In this document: piece by piece, positions 8,432 through 20,000 of the stretch
Numbering within the stretch: the stretch's first letter is position 1
How the letters are laid out: each line of letters begins with the position of its first letter
From: JBKBUF01 sp046290815
GTDB taxonomy: Bacteria > Bacteroidota > Bacteroidia > Cytophagales > Cytophagaceae
Direction of reading: 5' to 3'
NCBI GenBank assembly: GCA_046290815.1
Contig: JBKBUF010000023.1
Coordinates: 16,777 to 80,776, forward strand
Length of the DNA: 64,000 bases
The notes under the pieces: generated by a model
Database searches by the model: none
What the model saw: the letters and a program-made list of their open reading frames with translations, nothing else
What the model was told of the DNA's origin: nothing
Position numbers and translations under genes: made by a program

Positions 8432-8578
8432 CTCTGTTTTGATTAGTTCTTAAGAAACTAACAGGGCAGAAATGAATGTTGTTTTTCCTTCCACCTTTTG
8501 GCTTGAAAAACAAACAATTATCACAGGCTGAAATTTTTCGGTTTATATTTTTTGTTCAATATAACTGATACTGAATAG

Positions 8579-8995
8579 TTAAAAGAACCCTTTAGATTTT
8601 TCAAGTTCGATTGCCTGGAGCGCAAAAGTGTCTATATCTTCTACCGGTACTGACTCTCCTGTAGGCACAATGGTTTTGATATGATCATTATATGCAGGGA
8701 AACCTGTAGCCAGAAGAAACATAACATATCTGCCTCTATCCTGGAGGTAAAGTCGGGGAATTCCCGCATATTTCCCATCAATGGCAGGACTGATATAAAA
8801 GAAATGTCCGTGATTTTTTACAATAAATTCTTTATCTCCTGATTTTTCATTTATTCCGTCGGTGAGAATCAGATTTTCTACTTCTCCTGACCTTTCCCAG
8901 AAGTATTTTCTTTCGTCATTTATTAAAAGCAACAATCTTCCGTGAACGCTTTCCAGAAGTTCATAATATCCGTATTCCAATAACTTGCCTTGCAT
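8579..8995 (-). CDS. hypothetical protein, 138 aa
   Basis: I place the start at 8995 rather than at the far upstream ATG (9067): it is preceded at 7-base spacing by a near-perfect Shine-Dalgarno sequence (AAAGGAGGA, 9003-9011 on this strand), while the 24 residues upstream are low-complexity. The protein is soluble, has no signal peptide, and reads as a beta-rich domain (YYELLESVHGRLLLLIND, FIVKNHGHFFYISP, GIPRLYLQDRGRYVMFLLATG) with an acidic C-terminal helix. I do not recognise the family. It is divergent from the 66-residue gene at 9073, which also contains a KNHGxxxxF segment, perhaps by chance. A strong ribosome-binding site is unusual for this phylum. Confidence 0.6.
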   Translation of the reverse strand: MQGKLLEYGYYELLESVHGRLLLLINDERKYFWERSGEVENLILTDGINEKSGDKEFIVKNHGHFFYISPAIDGKYAGIPRLYLQDRGRYVMFLLATGFPAYNDHIKTIVPTGESVPVEDIDTFALQAIELEKSKGFF

Positions 8996-9002
8996 GTAAT
9001 TA

Positions 9003-9011
9003 TCCTCCTTT
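9003..9011 (-). promoter_or_regulatory. strong Shine-Dalgarno site that decides the 8995 start
   Basis: AAAGGAGGA on the minus strand ends 7 bases before the ATG at 8995. Most genes in the window lack such a site, so its presence is informative for start choice. Confidence 0.75.
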
Positions 9012-9072
9012 TTTTCAAAACAAGCCCAAAAAAAAATTAGTTTTGCAGGAATGGAGATTGAAAACATGAATT

Positions 9073-9273
9073 ATGGCTATATCATTTGAAAGTCTGAGGG
9101 TAGGTAAAAAATATTATTTGAAAAATCACGGAGAAAAAATTTCTTTTCTTATAGAGGAGAAGACTGCAAATAATGATTTTCTCATAAAGGATATCTACAC
9201 TCTTGAGAAATATTTTTTATCTGAATTTGTCAAATACGGGAAAGGTAAAGATTATGACTTGCGGGAATTATAA
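9073..9273 (+). CDS. small hypothetical protein, 66 aa
   Basis: A short soluble protein beginning MAISFESLRVGKKYYLKNHG and continuing as alternating strands (KISFLIEEKT, DFLIKDIYTLEKYFLSEF), suggesting a small SH3-like beta barrel. It has balanced codon use, a clean start and no signal peptide, and sits between a divergent hypothetical gene and an aldo/keto reductase on the same strand (84 bp away). I cannot assign a function. Considered real because of its protein-like composition and conserved-looking hydrophobic pattern. Confidence 0.55.
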   Translation: MAISFESLRVGKKYYLKNHGEKISFLIEEKTANNDFLIKDIYTLEKYFLSEFVKYGKGKDYDLREL

Positions 9274-9357
9274 TGAGAATGTTCAAGCAGTTTTTGGATT
9301 TATTCACCTTAAACTTTATTTTTATCATTATCAATGAACTTTTAAAAATAAAAGGAA

Positions 9358-10329
9358 ATGCAATACAGAACATTTGGAAGAACCGGCTGGGAAGTAAGTG
9401 AAATAGGATATGGCATGTGGGGGTTAGCCGGCTGGACAGGTACTGATAAATCAGAGCTGGATGAATCATTGGAGTTATCAGTGGAATCGGGAGTAAATTT
9501 TTTTGATACAGCATGGGCATATGCTGCAGGGCAAAGTGAAAAAATTTTAGGAAATCTTATAAAAAGGCATAACAACAGAAAGTTGTATGCAGCCACCAAA
9601 ATACCTCCTAAAAATCTACAGTGGCCATCAAAAGCACATTTCAAACTTGAAGATGTATTTCCTTATGATCATATCATTGAATATACTGAAAAAAGCTTAA
9701 GCAATCTTGGGTTAGAGACCATTGATCTTATGCAGTTTCACGTATGGGAAGATTCCTGGGCAAATGATGAAAGATGGCAGAAGGCCATTGAAAAATTGAA
9801 GAAGGAAGGAAAAATTCAGGCAATGGGTATTAGTGTGAACAGATGGGAGCCGGAAAACTGCCTTAAAACATTTGAGACAGGTTTGATAGATGCAGTTCAG
9901 GTAATTTATAATATTTTTGATCAGGCTCCGGAAGATAAATTATTTCCTGTATGCAGGAATATGAATATTGCAGTTATAGCGAGAGTTCCTTTTGATGAAG
10001 GAACATTGACCGGAATGTTAACCAAAGATACCGTATTTCCGGATGATGATTGGAGAAGATTATATTTCTGTAAAGAAAATCTTATTCCCAGTGTAGAGCG
10101 GGCAGAAAAACTTAAGGAGGTTGTACCTCAAGGTATGACTTTGGCGGAAATGGCTTTGAGATTTATACTTTCAAACCAAGATGTTGCAACCACTATACCG
10201 GGAATGAGGAAATTGAGAAATGTGAAGAGCAATGTTAGTACCAGTGACGGTAAAGGTTTATCTCCAGAGATAATAAACAAACTCAGATCTCACAGATGGG
10301 ATCGATACCCCACTGAATGGTCTCACTAA
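9358..10329 (+). CDS. aldo/keto reductase
   Basis: A cytoplasmic NAD(P)H-dependent oxidoreductase of the AKR superfamily. The 323 residues show the full (beta/alpha)8 barrel pattern and the catalytic tetrad: Asp50 and Tyr55 in FFDTAWAYAAG, Lys81 in TKIPP, and His128 in LMQFHVW. The C-terminal cofactor region (LRFILSNQDVATTIPGMRKLRNVKSN) is typical of the branch that reduces sugars or small carbonyls. The physiological substrate is unknown. The start follows an 84-bp gap after the small hypothetical gene. A small membrane-protein gene begins 10 bp after it and is probably co-transcribed. Confidence 0.88.
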   Translation: MQYRTFGRTGWEVSEIGYGMWGLAGWTGTDKSELDESLELSVESGVNFFDTAWAYAAGQSEKILGNLIKRHNNRKLYAATKIPPKNLQWPSKAHFKLEDVFPYDHIIEYTEKSLSNLGLETIDLMQFHVWEDSWANDERWQKAIEKLKKEGKIQAMGISVNRWEPENCLKTFETGLIDAVQVIYNIFDQAPEDKLFPVCRNMNIAVIARVPFDEGTLTGMLTKDTVFPDDDWRRLYFCKENLIPSVERAEKLKEVVPQGMTLAEMALRFILSNQDVATTIPGMRKLRNVKSNVSTSDGKGLSPEIINKLRSHRWDRYPTEWSH

Positions 10330-10339
10330 TCACATAGTT

Positions 10340-10597
10340 ATGATTCAGAAATTGAAAATAAAATTCAGCTGGTTTCTTTCCCTTCTGGGAATCAGGATTG
10401 CATTTTTGAGATTTCTGATTCAGACTAAAGACAATTCCAGATTACTGTTTGCCGGTGTAGGTATAATACTTTTTTGGAGAGGGGTTTGGATTGCTGCTGA
10501 TCAATATTTATTTCCTGAAAATCTTAATTTGAGTTTAATTGCAAGTATTATTCTTGGAGCGGCGATCATTATCAGTATGAAGATTAAGAATTTGTGA
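10340..10597 (+). CDS. small two-helix membrane protein, 85 aa
   Basis: The sequence shows a basic N-terminus, then hydrophobic stretches at about 10-25, 34-50 and 63-80, so it is an inner-membrane protein with two or three helices. The motif LFAGVGIILFWRGVWIAAD followed by a polar linker and a second helix resembles small uncharacterised integral proteins found in several bacterial phyla. Its start lies 10 bp after the aldo/keto reductase stop, which suggests translational or transcriptional coupling. Function unknown. Confidence 0.6.
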   Translation: MIQKLKIKFSWFLSLLGIRIAFLRFLIQTKDNSRLLFAGVGIILFWRGVWIAADQYLFPENLNLSLIASIILGAAIIISMKIKNL

Positions 10598-10649
10598 TTT
10601 CGGGCACATGCCACAAAGTTTTTTTGTTTTTCTATAAATCACAGATCGG

Positions 10650-10868
10650 ATGAAGGGACTTATTTACATATCTTTTGTTTTTATATTATTTTCATGCAAT
10701 CGCTTTACCATTGCCTCTAAGGCGGACCAGCACGGCACAGGCACGACCAATGAACCTGGAACTAGGTTGGATCCATATCCCGGGGTAGATCTTTATGAAG
10801 AGTATAGGAGATTAGACAAGCTGCCACCCATTCCATTTCCGGAAGATTCTGCCGAGATTAAATCTTAA
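10650..10868 (+). CDS. small lipoprotein, 72 aa
   Basis: A short protein with a lipoprotein signal peptide (MKGLIYISFVFILFSC; lipobox LFSC, Cys16). The mature part is about 56 residues, polar and Pro/Gly-rich (TGTTNEPGTRLDPYPGVDLYEEY), with no regular domain. It lies 78 bp before the upstream ATG of the giant adhesin frame and 135 bp before its preferred start. Whether it belongs to that transcription unit is unclear. Function unknown. Confidence 0.55.
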   Translation: MKGLIYISFVFILFSCNRFTIASKADQHGTGTTNEPGTRLDPYPGVDLYEEYRRLDKLPPIPFPEDSAEIKS

Positions 10869-11003
10869 TTGATCTAAGTTTACTGTTTTCAGCATTTTTT
10901 TGAGTATTTTTGAAATAAGTGTGTGGAAAAAATATTTCAACCATAGTTGGTATTTTTCGTAACTTACTTGTTTGTAATTCCCAAAAAACTGAATTTTTAT
11001 CTA

Positions 11004-14000
11004 ATGAAATTCCATCTGTTCAGGCTGTTTTTTAGCAGCTTATTCGCTACTGTTTTTCTGTTTAATGGCTTAACTACTTCATTTGCAGCACCACCGGCAG
11101 GAACCAATGTAAGCAATAATACAAACGGTTTAGCCAAGACCGATCTAAGTGCAGGTTCTACTAATCAGGCTATTATCGGATTTAGTATTAGCGGTACAGT
11201 AGCCAATACCATGACATCGGTTACATTTCCATTGAATTCGACACCTGTTGGAAAATTCGTAAATCCCAGGTTATTCAGTTCGACAGATAACACGTTTGCC
11301 ACCACAGCTGATAATACAAATATTGGAGGGACGGTTAATGTTACAGCGACTAATATTCAGTTTACAGGGCTTAATCAAACGATAGATAATACAGTAAGAT
11401 ATTATTATTTGGTTGTAGATATTAACCCGGCGGTAACTACTTCCACACCAACTATAAGACCCTCATTAACGCAGGCAAACATTGGTATGACTACAGCCAA
11501 TGTCAATAACTTCTCAATTACCGGTCAAACCTACAGTTTTTATCAATTTTGTACCGGGGATGTTCCAACACATAATGTTAATCTGACCGGACAGCCTGGT
11601 GGTTCGTGGTTAAGTCCTTCCGATAGCAGAAAGGGAATTTGTTGTGGTCTTAATCCTGACTCTCCTGATAATTTGAGATGTGTGGAGTTCTTGGTTACCC
11701 TGGATCCAGGTTCTCAAGGAATTAGATTTGAAATTGCTACCGGTGCAGAGCCTTCAGGTTCAATGGGATGGCAGCTTGAATGTACATTACCTGAAAAACC
11801 TGTTGGACAAGACATCTGTCTGGATGGTGTGGGCCCTCACAGAGTTACTTTCTGTAAGCCAGGAAATAACCCTAACTCTTACCGGATTGTATCCATACCT
11901 CGTCCACAGGTTTCACCTCCTGTAGTTGTTAGTGATGGTTGTACCAGTACACTCACTGCTACCGGCTATAATGTTGCCAGTATAGTATGGACTGCTGTAG
12001 GAGCTTCTCCTGATCCTAATCAGGCACTTACCCCTGCACAGACTACCTTATATAATAGTTACCTGAGTTGTACCAATGCATGTCCTGTGGTAACAGCCAG
12101 ATATCAGGTTGGTGCACCCGATTATGTAGATTACAGAGTTAGTGGAACTCCGCTTGGAGGTTGTGATTTAACGCCTGTTTCTTTTACGACCAGGGTATAT
12201 TTTGTTAATGACAAAACAGCAACGATTATGCCTCTGGAACCAACTATCTGTTTCGGAGGAACACATACAACAATTACCGCAGTGGGTACAGGTGGAGCGC
12301 CACCGTATACTTATGAATGGAGTACCGGTGAAACCACACAGTCCATCAACGTGTCTTCGGTAGGTACTTATTCGGTTATTATCAGAGACACCACGAGTTG
12401 TCCTGCTGCTACTGCTTCAAGAAATGTAACGGCTTATCTTTCCCCTATAACTGCAAATGCAGGTCCTGATGTAAATTCATGTTCGAATAATGCCAATGTG
12501 GTGTTAAACGGATCTGTTTCTCAAGCCACAGGTGGAATTTGGTCTGGTGGGGCAGGTTCGTATCAACCTAACAATACCAGTCTGGTTGCAACCTATGTTC
12601 CAACTCCTGCTGAAATTTCAGCAGGTAATCCTATAAGTCATACATTAACAACAACAGGTAATGGGTCATGTCCTGCTGAATCTGATCAGGCAATACAGAC
12701 AATTACTCCGGCACCAACTGTAAACATAGGAGGCAATAGAAGTCTCTGTGCCAATAATGCTAATGTGGCGTTCAATCCGGTAATTGCCAATAATCCAACA
12801 TCTGTTCAATGGGTAGGAGGTGCAGGAACATTCTTCCCTGACAGAAATACTGCTGTAGCCACCTATACTCCAACAGCAACAGAAATTTCAAATGGATCTG
12901 TTCAACTGACTTTAGTTGTATCCAAAACGGGATGTAACAACGTCTCTGATCAGGCTACAATTACATTCACACCGGCTCCAACGGCAACAGCAGGTGCTAA
13001 CCAAACTGTATGTTATAACAATGCCAATGTTTCACTTAACGGAAACGTGACTATAGCAGGTGGCGGCCAGTGGACCACTTCAGGAACCGGTACGTTTGCC
13101 AATGCCAATAGTACAATCACAACCTATACCCCTTCGGATGCTGATAAGAACAATGGTCCGATTACTTTAACTTTGACAACCACCAGTAATAATAACTGTC
13201 TTGCTGTAAGCAGTCAGATGCAGGTTTCATTTACTCCTGCTCCGACCATTAGTGCAGGGCCTAACCGTACAGTCTGCAGAAATAATGCAGATGTGGCTTT
13301 GTCCGGTAATGTTACAGTCGCTACAGGTGGGGTCTGGACTACATCCGGTTCAGGAACATTTAGTAATGCAAATGCTTTGCAGACAACTTATACACCTTCC
13401 GAAGCAGAAAAGTCAGGAGTGGTAACTTTAACCCTTACAAGTACCGGTCATGGAAATTGTTCTGCGGTTACTTCTCAAATGCAGATTTCTTTTACTGCCT
13501 CACCTACAGCTAATGCAGGAGCTAATCAATCCAGATGCTCTAACAATCCAAACGTGACGCTGAATGGTGCGGTAACTATTGCAACAGGTGGTGAATGGAC
13601 TTCTTCCGGTTCGGGTAGCTTTGCAAACTCCGGTGCACTTGCCACAACTTATCTTCCTTCAGCCACTGATATATCAAATGGAAATGTGGTTCTTACCCTT
13701 ACAACAACCGGAAATGGTACCTGTAACCCGGTATCAAGTCCGATGACGGTAAATTTTACTGCGTCGCCAACAGCTAATACAGGTGGGAATAGGACAATAT
13801 GTGCTGACCTGAATTCTATTACTCTTAATGGGGCTGTTACTGTAGCTGGAGGAGGGCAATGGACAACTTCAGGTACAGGTACATTTTCAAATGCTAACGC
13901 ATTAAATACAACCTATACCCCTTCAGCACAAGATAGAACTAATGGCAATGTAACTCTTACTTTAACCACTACATCAAATGACAATTGTAATGCAGTGCAA

Positions 14001-17000
14001 AACTCCATGCTGCTTACCATTACACCTGCTCCCACTGTAAGTGCAGGGGCGAACAGGCTGGTATGTGCCAATAATCCATCGGTAGTGCTGAACGGAAATG
14101 TTACTGTAGCGACCGGGGGAACATGGTCCGGTGGAAGCGGAACTTTCTCACCCAATGCCAATACATTAAACGCAACATATACGCCTTCACAAGCGGAAAT
14201 TAATGCAGGACAGGCAAATTTGACTCTTACTACAACCGGTAGCGGATCATGTCAGGAGGTCAGTTCTAATATGACCATAACCATTACACCTGCACCTACA
14301 GCTAATGCAGGTGATGATGTGTTTTTGTGTGCTAACAATCCTAATGTTTCATTGGCAGGTGCTGTTACAATTGCCGGAGGCGGACAATGGTCAGGAACAG
14401 GAGGGACATTCGTTCCTTCAGTAAATGATTTGAATGCCACATATATCCCAAGTCAGGCAGAAATTAACAGCATGTTCGCTCAGTTGATTCTTACTACTAC
14501 TGATAATAACCTGTGTTTGCCTGTCAGAGATACTATATTTGTTGTTTTCAATCCGGCTCCAACAGTAAATGCAGGTGCCCCAAGAAGTATTTGTTCAAAT
14601 AATCCTGCGATTGCTTTAAATCCTACAATTACAGGAAATTTTGCAACAGCCCAATGGTCAGGCGGAGCCGGAACTTATAGTCCGAATTCAACCACCGCCA
14701 TAAGCACATATACACCGACGGCCCAGGAAATTTCTTCCGGTAATATGAATTTAACTTTAACTGTTCTTGAGTCAGGATGTCTTCCGGTTTCAAGTCAGCT
14801 GAGCATAACATTCACACCGGCGCCTACGGTAAATCCTGGTCCGACGAGAACTGTTTGTGCTAATAATCCTGCGGTAAATTTATCCGGTGAAGTGACAGTC
14901 GCTACAGGTGGGACCTGGTCAGGAGGTAACGGGACATTTAATCCGGGCGCAGCTAATCTAATCACTACTTACACGCCTTCAGCAACAGAAATTTCCAATG
15001 GAAGTTTAACTTTAACTCTTACCAGTACGAATAATGGCAACTGTCTCGCTGTTTCACAACCATTAACAATTAATATAACTCCAGCACCCACATCAAACGC
15101 AGGAGCAAATCAGTCGGTTTGTGCCAATAATGCTACAGCTGTTTTATCGGGAAGTGTAGGAGTTGTAACAGGAGGAGTGTGGTCAACCTCAGGTACCGGT
15201 ACTTTTTCTCCAATTAACAATACATTAAATGCAAGTTATTTCCCTTCTGATGCAGATAAAACTGCAGGTAATGTAACACTGACTCTTACCACCTCTGATA
15301 ACGGAAACTGTCTCCCTGTACAATCAAGTAAAATATTGACTATTACACCTGCTCCTGTAGCTAATTCTGGCGGTGCTACATCTATTTGTGCTAATAGAGC
15401 TTCATTGGCTCTTAATGGCAATGTAACTGTCTCTACAGGTGGTACATGGACAGGTGGAGCCGGTACTTTCAGTCCGGATGCCAACACACTGAATGCAACC
15501 TATACTCCTTCAGCCGCAGAGATCAACAACAGATCTTTTACTTTGACCTTAGTTACTACAGGAAACGGAAACTGTAATTTTGTTTCAGATAATCTTGCTG
15601 TGACAATCACTGAAGCTCCTACAGTAAGTGCCGGTTCAGATCTAACCGTGTGCGGGAATGTTAATAGTGTTGCCCTTCAGGGATCTGTAACTATTGCAAC
15701 CGGAGGTACCTGGACATCAACCGGAACAGGAAGCTTTAGTCCGAATGCCAATACCGTCGCTGCTTCTTATGTACCATCTGCAGCAGATAAAACTGCAGGC
15801 AATTCTATATTACTTACATTGACTTCATCAGGCAACGGAAACTGTAATGCTGTATCTGATCAAATGACAATGTCATTTACCGGAGTTCCTGAAATTCAAG
15901 CCGGTCCGAATAAAACAGTATGTACCAATGATCTTCCGATTGTATTGGAAGGAGTTGGATCTCCTGCTGTCTGGTCAGGAGGAAACGGTACGTATTCACC
16001 TAATGCCAATACTTTAAATGCCTCTTATCAGCCGAGTAGTGCAGAAATAACTGCAGGACAAGTTACACTTACACTTACTACTATTCCATTCGGAGCATGT
16101 CCTGCAATTTCTGATAATGTAACTATTAGTATTCCTCAGGGACCTGTGGTGAGTGCCGGAGGTAATCAAACTGTTTGCGGTGATGTAACCGGTGTTCAGT
16201 TAATAGGAAATGTTCAGAATGCAGGAGCAGGTTTGTGGTCCAGTACAGGTACAGGAACGTTCAGTCCTTCAAATTCTGCCCTAACAGTTACATACAATCC
16301 AAGTGCTGCTGATAGAACAGTTGGTAATGTCACTTTAAGATTAACCAGTGATCAGAACGGATTCTGTTCTCCTGAGTCAAATACAATGGTTTTAACCATT
16401 ACACCTCCTCCTACAATTAATGCCGGACCTCCTCAGACTGTTTGTGCTGATGTTGCAGGTGTACAACTTGCCGGTACTGTAACGGTAGCTACAGGTGCGA
16501 CATGGACTACGTCAGGGTCAGGAAATTTTCTGCCAAATAATACAACATTAAACGCTACCTATGATCCCTCCGATGCAGATACCCTGGCCGGATCTGTAAC
16601 ATTGACTCTTACTTCAACAGGGAATGGGACATGTCAGGCGGTGTCAAGCAATATGGTAATTACCATTACCGATGCACCAACTGCTAATGCAGGAGCAAAT
16701 CAGACAGTATGTTCTGATGTAGATTTTATAGTACTTTCAGGTACTGTGACAACGGCCACCGGTGGAAGATGGAGTACCACAGGAAGCGGAACATTTTCAC
16801 CTAATGATGTCAGCCTTACAACTTCCTATTATCCTTCTGCTGCTGACAGATCATTGACTTCATTGACATTTACATTAACAAGTACAGGAAACGGAACTTG
16901 TAATCCGGTAAGCAGAAACACTGTAGTTACCATTACTCCAAAACCTGTGGTTAATGCAGGGACTGACGTTACTGTATGTGCTGATGTTAATAATGTTGTT

Positions 17001-20000
17001 CTTAATGCTGCTTCGGTTTCAAATGCATCCGGAGGAACCTGGACAACAGATGGAACAGGAAGTTTTGATGATAATGCGGTAGTTAATGCTACTTACCAGC
17101 TTTCTAATGCAGATAAAACCAAAGGAATTGTTGTATTGACGCTACAATCTACTGGTTCAGGTATTTGCGCTGCCGTTACCGATCAAATGATAATTACAGT
17201 AACCCCTGCACCAACAGCAGGTGTAGGTCCCAACAGAACAGTATGCGCTGATGTTGGATCTGTACCACTATCCGGAAATATTTCAATTGCTACAGGAGGA
17301 ATATGGAGCACCAGCGGATCAGGAACATTTGTTCCGAATAATACTACATTAAATGCATCTTATCAGCCTTCCAATGCTGATACTACAGCAAAACTGGTTA
17401 CGATAACCCTGACTTCTACCGGTAACGGAACTTGTAATGCTGTTACATCAAGTTTTGATTTAAGTATCACACCTGTTCCTGTAATCAACCTGGGAGCTGC
17501 TGCAACAATTTGTGCAGACTCTTCATTTGTACCTTTATCCGCTTCTGTTTTACATGCAACAGGTGGTACATGGTCTTCTTCAGGCAATGGATCTTTTGCA
17601 CCGAACGCCAATACATTGAATGCTTCATACTATCCGGGAGGCAACGATATTACTTCAGGCAATGTAACACTGACCTTTACATCTTCAGGCCACGGAACGT
17701 GTAATGCGGTGCAGGCAACTAAACAAGTAACGATTACTCCTGCACCAACCGCCAATGCTGGAGGTAACCTGACAGTGTGTGCTGATATTACAGGTATACC
17801 ATTAAATGGACAGGTAACAATTGCGGGTGGAGGAATTTGGAGTACAACCGGAACCGGTTCTTTCCAACCTGATAATACAACATTAACAGCAACATACGTC
17901 CCTTCACAAGCAGATAAAAATGCTGGTTCTGTAACTCTTACTCTGACCACAACCAATAGCGGAACATGTAAAAACGTTTCTTCCAATAAAATTATTACCA
18001 TTACTCCTGCGCCGACAGTGAATGCAGGACCTGATCTTTCAGTTTGCGCAGATAGAAATTCGGTAAACCTGAACGGGTCAGTTACTGTTGCAACAGGTGG
18101 CACCTGGACAACCTCTGGTAGCGGTACATTTTCTCCTGATGCCAATCAGCTTCTTGTAAATTATTTCCCTTCAGCTGCAGACAGAACTTCCGGTAATGTA
18201 ACTTTAACATTAACATCAACAGGGAATGGAACATGTAATGCCGTAACATCTTCAATGAATTTGCAAATCACTCCCGCTCCGACGATAAATGCAGGAGGTA
18301 ACCAGACAGTATGTGCAGATGTAACAGGTGTTAGTATTGCAGGAAATGTGACCGTTGCAGGAGGAGGCAGATGGACCACTACAGGAACAGGTTCTTTTGC
18401 TCCTAATGATATAAGTCTTACTGCCACTTATGTACCATCTGCGGCCGATAAGTCTGCCGGCGGTGTTACTCTAACCCTTACCTCAACTGATAATGGTTCA
18501 TGTAATGCAGTGACCAGCCAGTCTGTAATTACGATTTCTCCTGCACCAACGGCCAATGCCGGCTTAAACCAAAATGTTTGTGCTAACACCAGCGGTGTTG
18601 CTTTAACAGGATTTGTTACAACTGCCACCGGTGGGGTTTGGTCCACTGCTTCAGGTACCGGAACATTCATTCCGAATGCGAATACATTAAATGCAACATT
18701 TGTACCTAGTGCATTGCAAATAAATGCCGGTGTGGCAAATCTTACTTTAACTACAACCGGAAATGGCACCTGTGCTGCTGTTACAAGTACAATGAGAATA
18801 AACCTACAGCCGGTTCCTGTTGTGAGTGCAGGTCCAGACCAGGATGTATGTGCTAGTGTGAACTCTGTACCACTTAATGCTTCCATGTCTAATGCCGGAG
18901 GGGTACAGTGGAGTACTTCAGGAAGCGGTACTTTCCTTCCAAATGCTACCACATTGTTGGCAACATATCAGCCATCCGCTGCTGACAAGATTGCAGGTCA
19001 GGTGAATCTTTCCATTGCTACCACCGGAAATGCAAATTGTGCTGCTGCAACACATAGCATGACTTTAAGATTTACTCCGGTTCCTTCTGTAGATGCAGGA
19101 CCGGAGGCAGTATGTTCTAATGCGGCTAATATTCCATTATCCGGAACCGTTGCCATAGCATCGGGTGTGACCTGGTCAACCCTGGGTACAGGAACATTTT
19201 CTTCGACAACATCATTAAATACTTCATATACTCCATCTGCCGATGATATTACTGCACAGACTGTAAGGGTAGTAATTACCAGTACCGGAAATGCCAGCTG
19301 TGCTCCTGCAAGGGATACCATCATATTAAGTCTGGTTCCTCCTCCGGTGGCTAATGCAGGTAATGACAGAATCCGATGTGCCAATGCAGGCGGTGTAGCT
19401 TTGAATGGTTCTGTTATAGGAGCCACAGGTGGTACCTGGTCATCAACTGGTGGAGGTACATTTTCTCCAAACGCCAATACTCTTAATGCGACATATACGC
19501 CTTCGTTTGCTGATATATCCAACGGAACAGCAGTACTTACTCTTACCACAACCGGTATAGGTTTGTGTAATCCTCATTCGGATAATATGGAGATTACAAT
19601 TACACCTGCACCTACTGCCAATGCAGGGGCAAATGAAACATTCTGTGCCGATGTTGTTAGCGTACCTTTAACAGGAAACGTGACCGTAGCTACCGGCGGA
19701 AGCTGGACAACTTCCGGCAGCGGAACATTTATAAATCAAAATTCACTGAATGCCACTTATCAGCCTTCTGCTGCAGATAAAAATGGTAATGTTACACTTA
19801 CTCTTACTACAACAGGAAATGGCGGTTGCGTGGCTGTAACTTCTCAGAAAGTAATTTCTTTTACACCTGCTCCGACAGCATCTGCCGGACCTGACATTAC
19901 TATTTGTGCAGATGCTAATGCATTATTTATTGATGGTTCAGCAACCGTGGCGACAGGCGCAACATGGACCACTAACGGAACGGGTACATTTACAGCAGTG

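Noticed and set aside
8996..9067. Upstream extension of the hypothetical gene ending at 8579 to an ATG at 9067
   Set aside because: The internal ATG at 8995 has a strong Shine-Dalgarno sequence at proper spacing, and the 24 extra residues resemble translated non-coding DNA.
17630..18145. Long minus-strand open frames across the giant adhesin (this one 171 codons, and about fifteen others between 13.9 and 25.2 kb)
   Set aside because: They recur with the repeat period and read as the same Pro/Val/Ala-rich low-information pattern; they are the antisense shadow of a repeated plus-strand coding unit.
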